From contig NZ_LXEU01000003.1 of assembly GCF_001654985.1 (NCBI RefSeq), forward strand, positions 49,664 through 113,663: a DNA stretch of 64,000 nt. The letters are read 5' to 3'. The stretch is from Kluyvera georgiana ATCC 51603. GTDB lineage: Bacteria; Pseudomonadota; Gammaproteobacteria; Enterobacterales; Enterobacteriaceae. A program made the translations under genes and the position numbers. Below the pieces are notes generated by a model. It worked only from the letters and a program-made list of their open reading frames with translations, did no database searches and had not been told where the DNA came from. Shown piece by piece: positions 56,774 to 64,000 of the stretch (within the stretch, counting starts at the first letter, position 1; every line of letters starts with the position of its first letter).

Positions 56774-58272
56774 ACGCACTTTTCTCCCGGTTAATTACCG
56801 TTGTTGCCTGTTTCTTTATCTTTTCCGCCGCGTGGTTTTGCCTGTGGAGCATCAGCCTGCACCTGGTTGAGCGCCCGGAACTGGCGGTACTGCTGTTTCC
56901 GTTTGGCCTGCGTCTGGGATTAATGCTGCAATGTCCGCGCGGTTACTGGCCGGTGCTGCTGGGCGCGGAATGGCTGTTGATGTACTGGCTGGCGCAGGAG
57001 GTGGCGCTGGCCCATTTACCACTTTTGATGATCGGAAGCGCCCTCACGCTACTCCCGGTGATGCTGATTTCGCGATACCGCCAGCAACGCGACTGGCGCA
57101 CGTTGCTGTTGCAGGGCGCGGCGCTGACGGCGGCGGCGCTGCTGCAATCGCTGCCGTGGCTGGGGCAGGGGGAGGAAGCCTGGAATGCGCTGCTACTCAC
57201 CCTGACCGGCGGATTAACGCTGGCGCCGATCTGCCTGGTGTTCTGGCACTACCTCACCAGCACCACCTGGCTGCCGCTCGGCCCGGCGCTGGTGTCACAG
57301 CCGGTAAACTGGCGCGGGCGACACCTGGTCTGGTATCTGCTGCTGTTTATCGTGAGTCTGTGGCTACAGCTCGGTTTGCCCGCTGAGCTTTCGCGCTTTA
57401 CGCCGTTTTGTCTCGCTTTACCGATTATTGCGCTCGCCTGGCACTACGGCTGGCAAGGCGCGCTGATTGCGACGTTGATGAACGCCATCGCGCTGATTGC
57501 CAGCCAGACCTGGCACGATCACCCGGTCGATTTACTGCTCTCGCTGCTGGCGCAAAGCCTGACCGGGCTGCTGCTCGGTGCCGGCATTCAGCGGCTACGT
57601 GAGCTTAACCAGTCGCTGCAAAACGAACTGGCGCGCAACCACCGGCTGGCGGAACGTCTGCTGGAAACCGAAGAGAGCGTGCGCCGCGATGTCGCGCGCG
57701 AACTGCACGACGATATCGGCCAGACCATCACCGCCATTCGCACGCAGGCGGGTATTGTTCAGCGACTGGCTCCCGACAACGTCGGGGTGAAGCAGAGTGG
57801 GGCGCACATTGAACAGCTTTCGCTGGGCGTATACGATGCCGTGCGCCGCCTGCTGGGTCGCCTGCGCCCGCGTCAGCTGGACGATCTCACGCTGGAGCAG
57901 GCCATTCGTTCGCTGATGCGTGAAATGGAGCTGGAAAGCCGCGGTATCGTCAGCCATCTTGACTGGCGAATCGACGAGTCATTGCTGAGCGAAAGCCAGC
58001 GCGTGACGCTGTTTCGCGTCTGTCAGGAAGGGCTGAACAACATTGTGAAGCACGCCAACGCCAGCGCGGTGACGCTCCAGGGTTGGCAACAGGATGAACG
58101 GCTGATGCTGGTCATTGAGGACGACGGCAGCGGCTTGCCGCCGGGTTCGAATCAGCAAGGTTTTGGCCTCACCGGTATGCGCGAGCGCGTGACGGCGCTC
58201 GGTGGTTCACTCACGATTTCCTGCATGCACGGCACGCGCGTTAGCGTGTCGCTGCCCCAGCGCTACGCCTGA
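56770..58272 (+). CDS. uhpB: Sensor histidine kinase UhpB
   Basis: UhpB is a membrane kinase that, with UhpC, senses external glucose 6-phosphate. It has 500 residues. The N-terminal half has about eight hydrophobic segments of the MASE1 type. The dimerisation motif [19 protein letters not shown] holds the phospho-histidine (near residue 313), and the HATPase domain has [12 protein letters not shown] and DDGSGLPPG, then GLTGMRERV. It is coupled to uhpA and nine bases before uhpC. Confidence 0.97.
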   Translation: MNALFSRLITVVACFFIFSAAWFCLWSISLHLVERPELAVLLFPFGLRLGLMLQCPRGYWPVLLGAEWLLMYWLAQEVALAHLPLLMIGSALTLLPVMLISRYRQQRDWRTLLLQGAALTAAALLQSLPWLGQGEEAWNALLLTLTGGLTLAPICLVFWHYLTSTTWLPLGPALVSQPVNWRGRHLVWYLLLFIVSLWLQLGLPAELSRFTPFCLALPIIALAWHYGWQGALIATLMNAIALIASQTWHDHPVDLLLSLLAQSLTGLLLGAGIQRLRELNQSLQNELARNHRLAERLLETEESVRRDVARELHDDIGQTITAIRTQAGIVQRLAPDNVGVKQSGAHIEQLSLGVYDAVRRLLGRLRPRQLDDLTLEQAIRSLMREMELESRGIVSHLDWRIDESLLSESQRVTLFRVCQEGLNNIVKHANASAVTLQGWQQDERLMLVIEDDGSGLPPGSNQQGFGLTGMRERVTALGGSLTISCMHGTRVSVSLPQRYA

Positions 58273-58281
58273 GGAACGGCG

Positions 58282-59601
58282 ATGTTTCAGTTTTTAAAAG
58301 CCCCGGCCAGCGTGCCGCTTATCACCGACAAGCAGGAAGTGGACGCCCGCTACCGTTACTGGCGGCGGCATATCCTGCTGACCATCTGGCTCGGCTACGC
58401 GCTGTTTTACTTCACCCGCAAAAGCTTTAACGCCGCGGTGCCGGAGATCATCACCAGCGGCGTGCTGACCCGCAGCGATATCGGTCTGCTGGCGACGCTG
58501 TTTTACATCACCTACGGACTGTCGAAATTTGTCTCCGGTATTGTTAGCGATCGCTCCAACGCCCGCTATTTTATGGGCATTGGGCTTATCGCCACCGGCG
58601 TGGTTAACATCCTGTTCGGCTTCTCAACCTCGGTCTGGGCCTTTGCCGTACTGTGGGCGCTGAACGCCTTCTTCCAGGGCTGGGGCGCGCCGGTGTGCGC
58701 CCGTCTGCTCACCGCGTGGTATTCGCGCAACGAGCGCGGCGGCTGGTGGGCAATCTGGAACACCGCGCACAACGTCGGCGGCGCGCTGATTCCGATCGTC
58801 ATGGCGGCGGCAGCGCTGCATTACGGCTGGCGCGCCGGGATGATGATTGCCGGTACGCTGGCGATCGTGGTGGGCGTTTTTCTTTGCTGGCGGCTGCGCG
58901 ACAGGCCGCAGGCGATTGGTCTGCCGCCGATTGGCGACTGGCGGCATGATGAGCTGGAAATTGCCCAGCAGCAGGAGGGCGCGGGGTTAACTCGTAAAGA
59001 GATCCTCACCAAATATGTGTTGCTCAATCCATATATCTGGCTGTTGTCTCTGTGCTATGTGCTGGTGTACGTGGTACGCGCGGCGATCAACGACTGGGGC
59101 AATCTGTATATGTCGGAGACGCTCGGCGTCGATTTGGTCACCGCCAACACCGCCGTCACCATGTTTGAACTGGGCGGCTTTATCGGCGCGCTGGTTGCAG
59201 GCTGGGGCTCGGACAAGCTGTTCAACGGCAATCGTGGGCCGATGAACTTGATTTTCGCCGCCGGGATTCTGCTTTCGGTCGGCTCGCTGTGGCTGATGCC
59301 ATTCGCCAGCTACGTGATGCAGGCGGCGTGCTTCTTCACCACCGGGTTCTTCGTCTTTGGCCCGCAGATGCTGATTGGCATGGCGGCGGCGGAGTGCTCG
59401 CACAAAGAGGCGGCGGGCGCGGCGACCGGGTTTGTCGGGTTGTTTGCTTATCTGGGGGCCTCGCTCTCCGGCTGGCCGCTGGCGAAGGTGATGGAAGCGT
59501 GGCACTGGAGCGGATTCTTCGTGGTGATCGCCATTGCGGCGGGGATTTCCGCACTGCTGTTACTGCCGTTCTTAAACGCCCAGGCCCCGCGCGAAGCGTG
59601 A
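58282..59601 (+). CDS. uhpC: Glucose-6-phosphate sensor UhpC
   Basis: UhpC is a transporter-like receptor that signals external glucose 6-phosphate to UhpB. It has 439 residues in the 12-helix organophosphate:phosphate antiporter fold (RYRYWRRHILLTIWLGYALF; FYFTRKSFNAAVPEI; GWGAPVCARLLTAWYSRNER). It is similar to E. coli UhpC over its full length and related to UhpT. Confidence 0.97.
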   Translation: MFQFLKAPASVPLITDKQEVDARYRYWRRHILLTIWLGYALFYFTRKSFNAAVPEIITSGVLTRSDIGLLATLFYITYGLSKFVSGIVSDRSNARYFMGIGLIATGVVNILFGFSTSVWAFAVLWALNAFFQGWGAPVCARLLTAWYSRNERGGWWAIWNTAHNVGGALIPIVMAAAALHYGWRAGMMIAGTLAIVVGVFLCWRLRDRPQAIGLPPIGDWRHDELEIAQQQEGAGLTRKEILTKYVLLNPYIWLLSLCYVLVYVVRAAINDWGNLYMSETLGVDLVTANTAVTMFELGGFIGALVAGWGSDKLFNGNRGPMNLIFAAGILLSVGSLWLMPFASYVMQAACFFTTGFFVFGPQMLIGMAAAECSHKEAAGAATGFVGLFAYLGASLSGWPLAKVMEAWHWSGFFVVIAIAAGISALLLLPFLNAQAPREA

Positions 59602-59739
59602 CCTGCTTCACCTTTCTTCGACAAACGGCGTAAAACTAAGAAATTTTCCCGGTTCCACCTGGACGCTGTCTCAGGCCAGCCGCGCCGCTGATTTTTACAA
59701 TACCGGCCATCACGCAGGTATAAAAATCAGGAGATACCC
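59602..59739 (+). promoter_or_regulatory. uhpT promoter region
   Basis: A 138-base gap containing CCTGGACGCTGTCTCAGG (about 59658-59675), which resembles paired UhpA half-sites, and an AGGAG site before the uhpT ATG. The assignment is by position and by partial motif. Confidence 0.55.
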
Positions 59740-61131
59740 ATGCTGGCCTTCTTAAACCAGGTGCGCAAACCGACCCTGGATCTGCCGCTCGATGTGCGGC
59801 GCAAAATGTGGTTCAAACCGTTCATGCAGTCTTACCTGGTGGTCTTTATCGGCTACCTGACCATGTATCTGATCCGCAAAAACTTCAACATCGCGCAGAA
59901 CGACATGATCTCCACCTACGGGCTGAGCATGACGCAGCTGGGGATGATTGGCCTGGGCTTTTCCATTACCTACGGCGTGGGCAAAACGCTGGTTTCCTAC
60001 TACGCTGACGGCAAAAACACCAAGCAGTTCCTGCCGTTTATGCTGATCCTCTCCGCCATATGTATGCTCGGCTTCAGCGCCAGCATGGGCTCGGGCTCCG
60101 TCAGCTTGTTCCTGATGATTACTTTCTATGCCCTGAGCGGTTTCTTCCAGAGCACCGGCGGCTCGTGCAGTTATTCCACCATCACCAAGTGGACGCCGCG
60201 CCGTAAGCGCGGTTCCTACCTCGGCATGTGGAATATCTCCCATAACCTCGGTGGTGCGGGTGCGGCGGGCGTGGCGCTGTTCGGCGCAAATTACCTGTTC
60301 GACGGTCACGTGATCGGTATGTTTATCTTCCCGTCGATTATTGCCCTGATTGTCGGCTTTATCGGCCTGCGTTTTGGCAGCGATTCCCCGGAATCTTACG
60401 GTCTTGGCAAAGCGGAAGAGCTGTTCGGTGAAGAGATCAGCGAAGAGGACAAAGAGACCGAAGAAAACGAGATGACCAAATGGCAGATCTTTGTTGAGTA
60501 CGTGCTGAAAAACAAAGTGATCTGGCTGCTGTGCTTCTCCAACATCTTCCTGTACGTGGTGCGTATCGGTATCGACCAGTGGTCCACTGTCTATGCCTTC
60601 CAGGAGTTGAAGCTCTCCAAAGAAGTGGCGATTCAGGGCTTTACCCTGTTTGAAGTGGGCGCGCTGGTCGGTACGCTGCTGTGGGGCTGGCTCTCTGACC
60701 TTGCGAATGGTCGTCGTGCGCTGGTGGCCTGTGTGGCGCTGGCACTCATTATCGCGACGCTGGGCGTTTATCAGCACGCCAGCAACCAGTATGTCTATCT
60801 GGCTTCGCTGTTTGCGTTGGGTTTCCTGGTGTTTGGTCCGCAGCTGTTAATCGGCGTGGCGGCGGTGGGTTTCGTTCCGAAAAAAGCGATCGGCGCGGCC
60901 GATGGCATTAAAGGCACCTTCGCCTATTTGATCGGCGACAGCTTCGCCAAGCTGGGTCTGGGGATGATTGCCGACGGCACGCCGATTTTCGGCCTCACCG
61001 GTTGGGCGGGCACCTTTGCCGCGCTGGATACCGCCGCCATTGGCTGTATCTGCCTGATGGCCATCGTCGCTATCTTTGAAGAACGTAAAATTCGCCGTGA
61101 GAAAAAGATTCAGCAGTTAAAAATGGCGTAA
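59740..61131 (+). CDS. uhpT: Hexose-6-phosphate:phosphate antiporter UhpT
   Basis: UhpT imports hexose 6-phosphates in exchange for phosphate and is a fosfomycin entry route. It has 463 residues, the E. coli length, with 12 helices. Supporting sequence includes [40 protein letters not shown] and the acidic central loop [20 protein letters not shown]. It is separately promoted from uhpABC. Confidence 0.98.
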   Translation: MLAFLNQVRKPTLDLPLDVRRKMWFKPFMQSYLVVFIGYLTMYLIRKNFNIAQNDMISTYGLSMTQLGMIGLGFSITYGVGKTLVSYYADGKNTKQFLPFMLILSAICMLGFSASMGSGSVSLFLMITFYALSGFFQSTGGSCSYSTITKWTPRRKRGSYLGMWNISHNLGGAGAAGVALFGANYLFDGHVIGMFIFPSIIALIVGFIGLRFGSDSPESYGLGKAEELFGEEISEEDKETEENEMTKWQIFVEYVLKNKVIWLLCFSNIFLYVVRIGIDQWSTVYAFQELKLSKEVAIQGFTLFEVGALVGTLLWGWLSDLANGRRALVACVALALIIATLGVYQHASNQYVYLASLFALGFLVFGPQLLIGVAAVGFVPKKAIGAADGIKGTFAYLIGDSFAKLGLGMIADGTPIFGLTGWAGTFAALDTAAIGCICLMAIVAIFEERKIRREKKIQQLKMA

Positions 61132-61149
61132 GTGTGTTTGGTAACGTTT

Positions 61150-61174
61150 GCCCGGTTCTGCACCGGGCTTTTTT
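61150..61174 (+). terminator. Terminator of uhpT
   Basis: GCCCGGT / ACCGGGC stem followed by T6. Confidence 0.9.
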
Positions 61175-61307
61175 ATGCCTGGGATCTGAGATCCGCTTTC
61201 ATCATCCTCTACCTTCATCGAGCTAACGCACATTATGGTATGCCCGATTATCGACAGCGCGCAAAATCCCATTATCATGTCCGGGTTTAGCCTAAGTGAG
61301 AGCGTGC

Positions 61308-61760
61308 ATGATCTGGTTAATTCTGGCCACCCTGGCGGTGGTATTTGTTGTCGGATTTCGGATCCTGACCTCGAGTTCCCGACGGGCAATACGCCGTCTC
61401 AGCGAACGACTGGCGATCACGCCAGAACCGGTAGAGTCGATGATCGACCAGTTAGGGAAAGCGCAGGGCGAAGAGTTTTTACGTTATCTGGAGCGCCCTA
61501 ACGAAGCCCATTTGCAGAATGCGGCGCAGATGCTGCTGATCTGGCAGGTGTGCATCGTCGACGGCAGTGAATCCAATATGCTCACCTGGCATCGGCGGCT
61601 GCAAAAAGCCCGTCTCGCCGCGCCCATCACCGACGCTCAGGTGCGTCTGGCGCTCAGCTTCCTGCGCGAACTGGAACCGGAGATTAGCGAGCTCAACGCT
61701 TTCCAGTATCGCTACAACGCGCTGTTCCACGATGAAAACGGCGTTCACTGGCTGCATTGA
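61308..61760 (+). CDS. yicN: YicN family protein (DUF1198)
   Basis: A 150-residue protein with one N-terminal membrane segment (MIWLILATLAVVFVVGFRIL) and a soluble domain (NAAQMLLIWQVCIVDGSESN; ARLAAPITDAQVRLALSFLR). The length and sequence follow E. coli YicN. Function unknown. The ATG at 61308 matches the E. coli start. The E. coli genes adeD and adeQ that separate uhpT from yicN are absent. Confidence 0.93.
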   Translation: MIWLILATLAVVFVVGFRILTSSSRRAIRRLSERLAITPEPVESMIDQLGKAQGEEFLRYLERPNEAHLQNAAQMLLIWQVCIVDGSESNMLTWHRRLQKARLAAPITDAQVRLALSFLRELEPEISELNAFQYRYNALFHDENGVHWLH

Positions 61761-61824
61761 TGCCATTTCATATTATGTGGTTTATGAAAATCGGCGCAAA
61801 GGGAGTGAGAATTTAATTGATCTA

Positions 61825-61865
61825 ATAGCAAATAGGCTATAATTTATTTATAGCTTATTTGCTAT
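61825..61865. promoter_or_regulatory. Operator/promoter of the toxin-antitoxin operon
   Basis: A 17-base inverted repeat with one mismatch, 61825-61841 (ATAGCAAATAGGCTATA) against 61849-61865 (TATAGCTTATTTGCTAT), with seven bases between. A perfect TATAAT at 61838-61843 lies in the palindrome, as expected for autorepression. Confidence 0.8.
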
Positions 61866-61877
61866 GAGGGATCGTTG

Positions 61878-62219
61878 ATGTGGGAGGTGGAAACAACGGA
61901 TGTTTTCGACAGTTGGTTCGCGGAGCAAACCGAAGCACTCAAGGAAGATATGCTCGCTGCGATGGTGATTTTATCCGAATATGGGCCACAGCTAGGCCGC
62001 CCGTTTGCAGACTCGGTGAACAACTCTGCTTTTTCGAATATGAAAGAGCTCCGCGTGCAGCATCAGGGGAGTCCCTTTCGGGCTTTCTTTGCGTTTGATC
62101 CTTCCCGTTGCGGCATCGTGTTATGTGCCGGTGGCAAAACAGGGCTAAACGAAAAGAGATTCTACAAAGAGATGATTAAACTTGCTGATTCCGAGTACCG
62201 TAAGCACCTTAACAAGTAA
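61878..62219 (+). CDS. RelE/HigB-type toxin (Gp49-like family)
   Basis: A 113-residue basic toxin of the phage Gp49-like/HigB group that typically cleaves ribosome-bound mRNA. Family features are FDSWFAEQ near the start, LRVQHQGSPFRAFFAFDPSR, and the C-terminal GGKTGLNEKRFYKEMIKLA with the basic residues used by this fold. The ATG at 61878 follows GAGGGA; a TTG one codon earlier is less likely. It is toxin-first, with the antitoxin eight bases downstream. Confidence 0.9.
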   Translation: MWEVETTDVFDSWFAEQTEALKEDMLAAMVILSEYGPQLGRPFADSVNNSAFSNMKELRVQHQGSPFRAFFAFDPSRCGIVLCAGGKTGLNEKRFYKEMIKLADSEYRKHLNK

Positions 62220-62228
62220 GGAATGATA

Positions 62229-62528
62229 ATGGCGACCCTTAAAGAGTTAATGGCTAAACAGAGCCCGGAAAGTCAGAAGCGTATCGCTGAAAAAGTTGAA
62301 GAGATGCGTCAGTCGATTGCCTTAAATCGATTAAGGGAAGAGCTGAACATGTCTCAAGCAGAGCTGGCTGCGGCAATGGGGGTTAAACAGCCTACCGTGG
62401 CGAAAATGGAGCAGGCAGACAACGATCCCCGTCTCTCAACGTTAAAACGTTATGTTACTGCGTTAGGGGGAGAGATAAGCATTGATGTGACCTTGCCCAC
62501 AGGAAAGAGAGTGGCGTTTCATCTTTGA
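62229..62528 (+). CDS. HigA-type antitoxin with XRE HTH
   Basis: A 99-residue antitoxin with an N-terminal helical region (MATLKELMAKQSPESQKRIA) and a Cro/CI HTH (LNMSQAELAAAMGVKQPTVA), then a short beta-rich tail. It should neutralise the preceding toxin and repress the operon through the palindrome at 61825-61865. ATG 62229 is chosen over 62223 because AAGGA lies six bases before it. Confidence 0.9.
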   Translation: MATLKELMAKQSPESQKRIAEKVEEMRQSIALNRLREELNMSQAELAAAMGVKQPTVAKMEQADNDPRLSTLKRYVTALGGEISIDVTLPTGKRVAFHL

Positions 62529-62648
62529 TGTTTGTTGAATCAGCCAACGTCGCTACCTGGTAAACAGTTGCTAAAACGTTAAATACGTCACAGTTAAGAT
62601 GTTACACTGCGTGTCTTTTCCGCAAAGACACCCTCCGCAGGTAACAAA

Positions 62649-63833
62649 ATGAGTGCACATATCGAAGAAAAAACCCGCGCTGACGTCGTTGCGCGGCCCA
62701 ACTGGTCGGCGGTTTTTGCCGTAGCGTTTTGCGTCGCCTGCCTGATTACCGTTGAGTTTTTACCCGTCAGCCTGCTGACGCCGATGGCGCAGGATCTGGA
62801 GATTTCCGAAGGCGTCGCCGGGCAGTCGGTGACGGTGACCGCGTTTGTCGCGATGTTCTCCAGCCTGTTTATTACCCAGGCCATTGGCGCGACTAACCGT
62901 CGCTACGTGGTGATTCTGTTTTCCGTTCTGCTGACGCTCTCCTGCCTGCTGGTGTCGTTTGCTAGTTCGTTCACGTTGCTGCTGTTGGGGCGTGCCTGTT
63001 TGGGGCTGGCGCTGGGGGGCTTCTGGGCCATGTCGGCTTCACTGACGATGCGTCTGGTGCCCGCTCGCACGGTGCCGAAAGCGCTGTCGGTGATCTTTGG
63101 CGCGGTGTCTATCGCACTGGTGATTGCCGCGCCGCTGGGGAGTTTTCTGGGCGGTATCATCGGCTGGCGTAACGTCTTTAACGCGGCGGCGGTAATGGGG
63201 CTGCTGTGTTGCATTTGGGTGGTGAAGGCGTTGCCATCGCTGCCGGGTGAACCTGCGCATCAGAAGCAAAACATGTTTAGCCTGCTGCAGCGTCCCGGCG
63301 TGATGGCCGGGATGATCGCCATCTTTATGTCCTTCGCCGGGCAGTTCGCCTTCTTCACTTATATTCGCCCGGTGTATATGAATCTGGCGGGCTTTGACGT
63401 TGATGGCCTGACGTTGGTGCTGCTGAGCTTCGGTATCGCCAGCTTTATCGGTACGTCGTTCTCTTCCGTTATCCTTAAACGGTCGGTCAAACTGGCGCTA
63501 GCCGGTGCGCCGCTGGTGCTGGCGGTGAGCGCGCTAGTGCTTACGTTGTGGGGCGGCGAGAAAGTGGTGGCCGCAGGTATCGCGATTATCTGGGGGCTGG
63601 CGTTTGCACTGGTACCTGTAGGCTGGTCGACGTGGATTACCCGCTCACTGGCCGATCAGGCGGAAAAAGCCGGTTCGATTCAGGTGGCCGTCATTCAACT
63701 AGCGAATACCTGTGGCGCGGCGATTGGCGGACTGGCGCTGGATCGTCTGGGGCTGACCTCACCGTTAATGATTTCAGGCGCGCTGATGCTGCTGACCGCG
63801 GTGCTGGTGACAGCGAAGGTGAGAATTCAGTGA
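62649..63833 (+). CDS. nepI: Purine ribonucleoside efflux pump NepI
   Basis: A 394-residue MFS exporter of inosine and related purine ribonucleosides, matching E. coli NepI (YicM) along its length ([13 protein letters not shown] start [60 protein letters not shown]). It has 12 hydrophobic segments. Monocistronic. Confidence 0.96.
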   Translation: MSAHIEEKTRADVVARPNWSAVFAVAFCVACLITVEFLPVSLLTPMAQDLEISEGVAGQSVTVTAFVAMFSSLFITQAIGATNRRYVVILFSVLLTLSCLLVSFASSFTLLLLGRACLGLALGGFWAMSASLTMRLVPARTVPKALSVIFGAVSIALVIAAPLGSFLGGIIGWRNVFNAAAVMGLLCCIWVVKALPSLPGEPAHQKQNMFSLLQRPGVMAGMIAIFMSFAGQFAFFTYIRPVYMNLAGFDVDGLTLVLLSFGIASFIGTSFSSVILKRSVKLALAGAPLVLAVSALVLTLWGGEKVVAAGIAIIWGLAFALVPVGWSTWITRSLADQAEKAGSIQVAVIQLANTCGAAIGGLALDRLGLTSPLMISGALMLLTAVLVTAKVRIQ

Positions 63834-63839
63834 GGAGAT

Positions 63840-63894
63840 GGCGTAGAACACTGCCTACGCCAATCGTACCCTCTCGCCCGTTTTGGGCGAGAGG
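63840..63894. terminator. Two hairpins between nepI and the convergent gene
   Basis: GGCGTAG / CTACGCC (63840-63861) and CCTCTCGCCC / GGGCGAGAGG (63870-63894). Neither is followed by a clear T run. Confidence 0.55.
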
Positions 63895-63909
63895 AGCTAT
63901 CACGCTCGC

Positions 63910-64000
63910 TTAGAACCACGCCTCGAACATACCGCCGAAGTTCAGTGAATCCAGTTGCTGGTCGTCGGTACCGTTCACCTTCGCCGTACGCTTGTTGTCC
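63910..64000 (-). CDS. Outer-membrane channel protein, C-terminal end only
   Basis: The last 29 complete codons of a gene that continues past the right edge. The peptide ends LDSLNFGGMFEAWF, and the terminal aromatic residue and alternating pattern are those of an outer-membrane porin. The ending is most like LamB/BglH-type carbohydrate porins, but too little is visible to assign a family. Confidence 0.6.
   Translation of the reverse strand, partial: DNKRTAKVNGTDDQQLDSLNFGGMFEAWF

Noticed and set aside
59752..60777. Long minus-strand open frame opposite uhpT
   Set aside because: Shadow of uhpT; low-complexity composition and no signals.

Overview
The window is a chromosomal segment of an enterobacterium close to Escherichia, Citrobacter, Klebsiella and Enterobacter. 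The gene order mdtL-mnmE-yidC-yidD-rnpA-rpmH-dnaA-dnaN-recF-gyrB-yidB-yidA-yidR-yidQ-ibpAB-yidE-yidP ... yidLKJ ... yidHGF-dsdA-emrD-ivbL-ilvBN-uhpABCT-yicN-nepI follows the E. coli K-12 chromosome in inverted orientation, and the conserved proteins read nearly identically to their E. coli counterparts. I do not assign a genus. The tnaCAB operon that sits between mnmE and mdtL in E. coli is absent here, which fits an indole-negative lineage. No rRNA, tRNA or CRISPR array was seen.

Region by region. (1) 1-11.7 kb is the conserved core around dnaA. A leftward cluster (rpmH, rnpA, yidD, yidC, mnmE, a GNAT enzyme, mdtL) diverges from a rightward dnaA-dnaN-recF-gyrB cluster. The control region between them carries two perfect DnaA boxes and many GATC sites. 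(2) 11.8-21.3 kb holds yidB, yidA, an accessory envelope operon (a frameshifted outer-membrane barrel, a BamA/TamA-like barrel and a DUF4056 protein, joined by TTGA overlaps with TTG starts), then yidR, yidQ, heat-shock ibpA and ibpB, and yidE. (3) 21.3-29.2 kb contains two tandem paralogous alpha-glucoside modules. Each has a GntR/UTRA regulator diverging from an EIICB permease and a GH4 6-phospho-alpha-glucosidase. The second permease is broken by a one-base loss in an A run. (4) 29.2-41.5 kb is a sulfatase island: yidL, yidK and yidJ, then a leftward operon of two more cytosolic Cys-type sulfatases flanking an AT-rich arylsulfotransferase-like gene, a GPH symporter, yidH, yidG and a full-length radical-SAM sulfatase maturase (yidF). 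(5) 41.5-48.3 kb carries an AraC regulator, a chb-like PTS operon without an IIA gene, and an MFS/BNR-propeller gene pair. (6) 48.4-51.4 kb is a decayed D-serine locus: dsdA is intact and dsdX is missing. A truncated IS200/IS605-type tnpB is fused in frame to the C-terminal half of dsdC, which also carries a nonsense codon. (7) 51.5-64 kb holds emrD, an EamA transporter, the ivbL leader and attenuator with ilvBN, uhpABCT, yicN, a HigBA-like toxin-antitoxin pair with a palindromic operator, nepI, and the 3' end of an outer-membrane channel gene.

Functionally the accessory parts are about sugar and sulfo-conjugate scavenging. Sulfated substrates could enter by YidK or the GPH symporter and be desulfated in the cytosol by sulfatases that YidF activates. 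Alpha- and beta-glucosides enter through PTS permeases and are split as 6-phosphates. Hexose phosphates enter through UhpT. The strongest second-look items are the sulfatase/sulfotransferase island, the tnpB-dsdC fusion, the duplicated glv modules with a repairable frameshift, and the unnamed outer-membrane operon.
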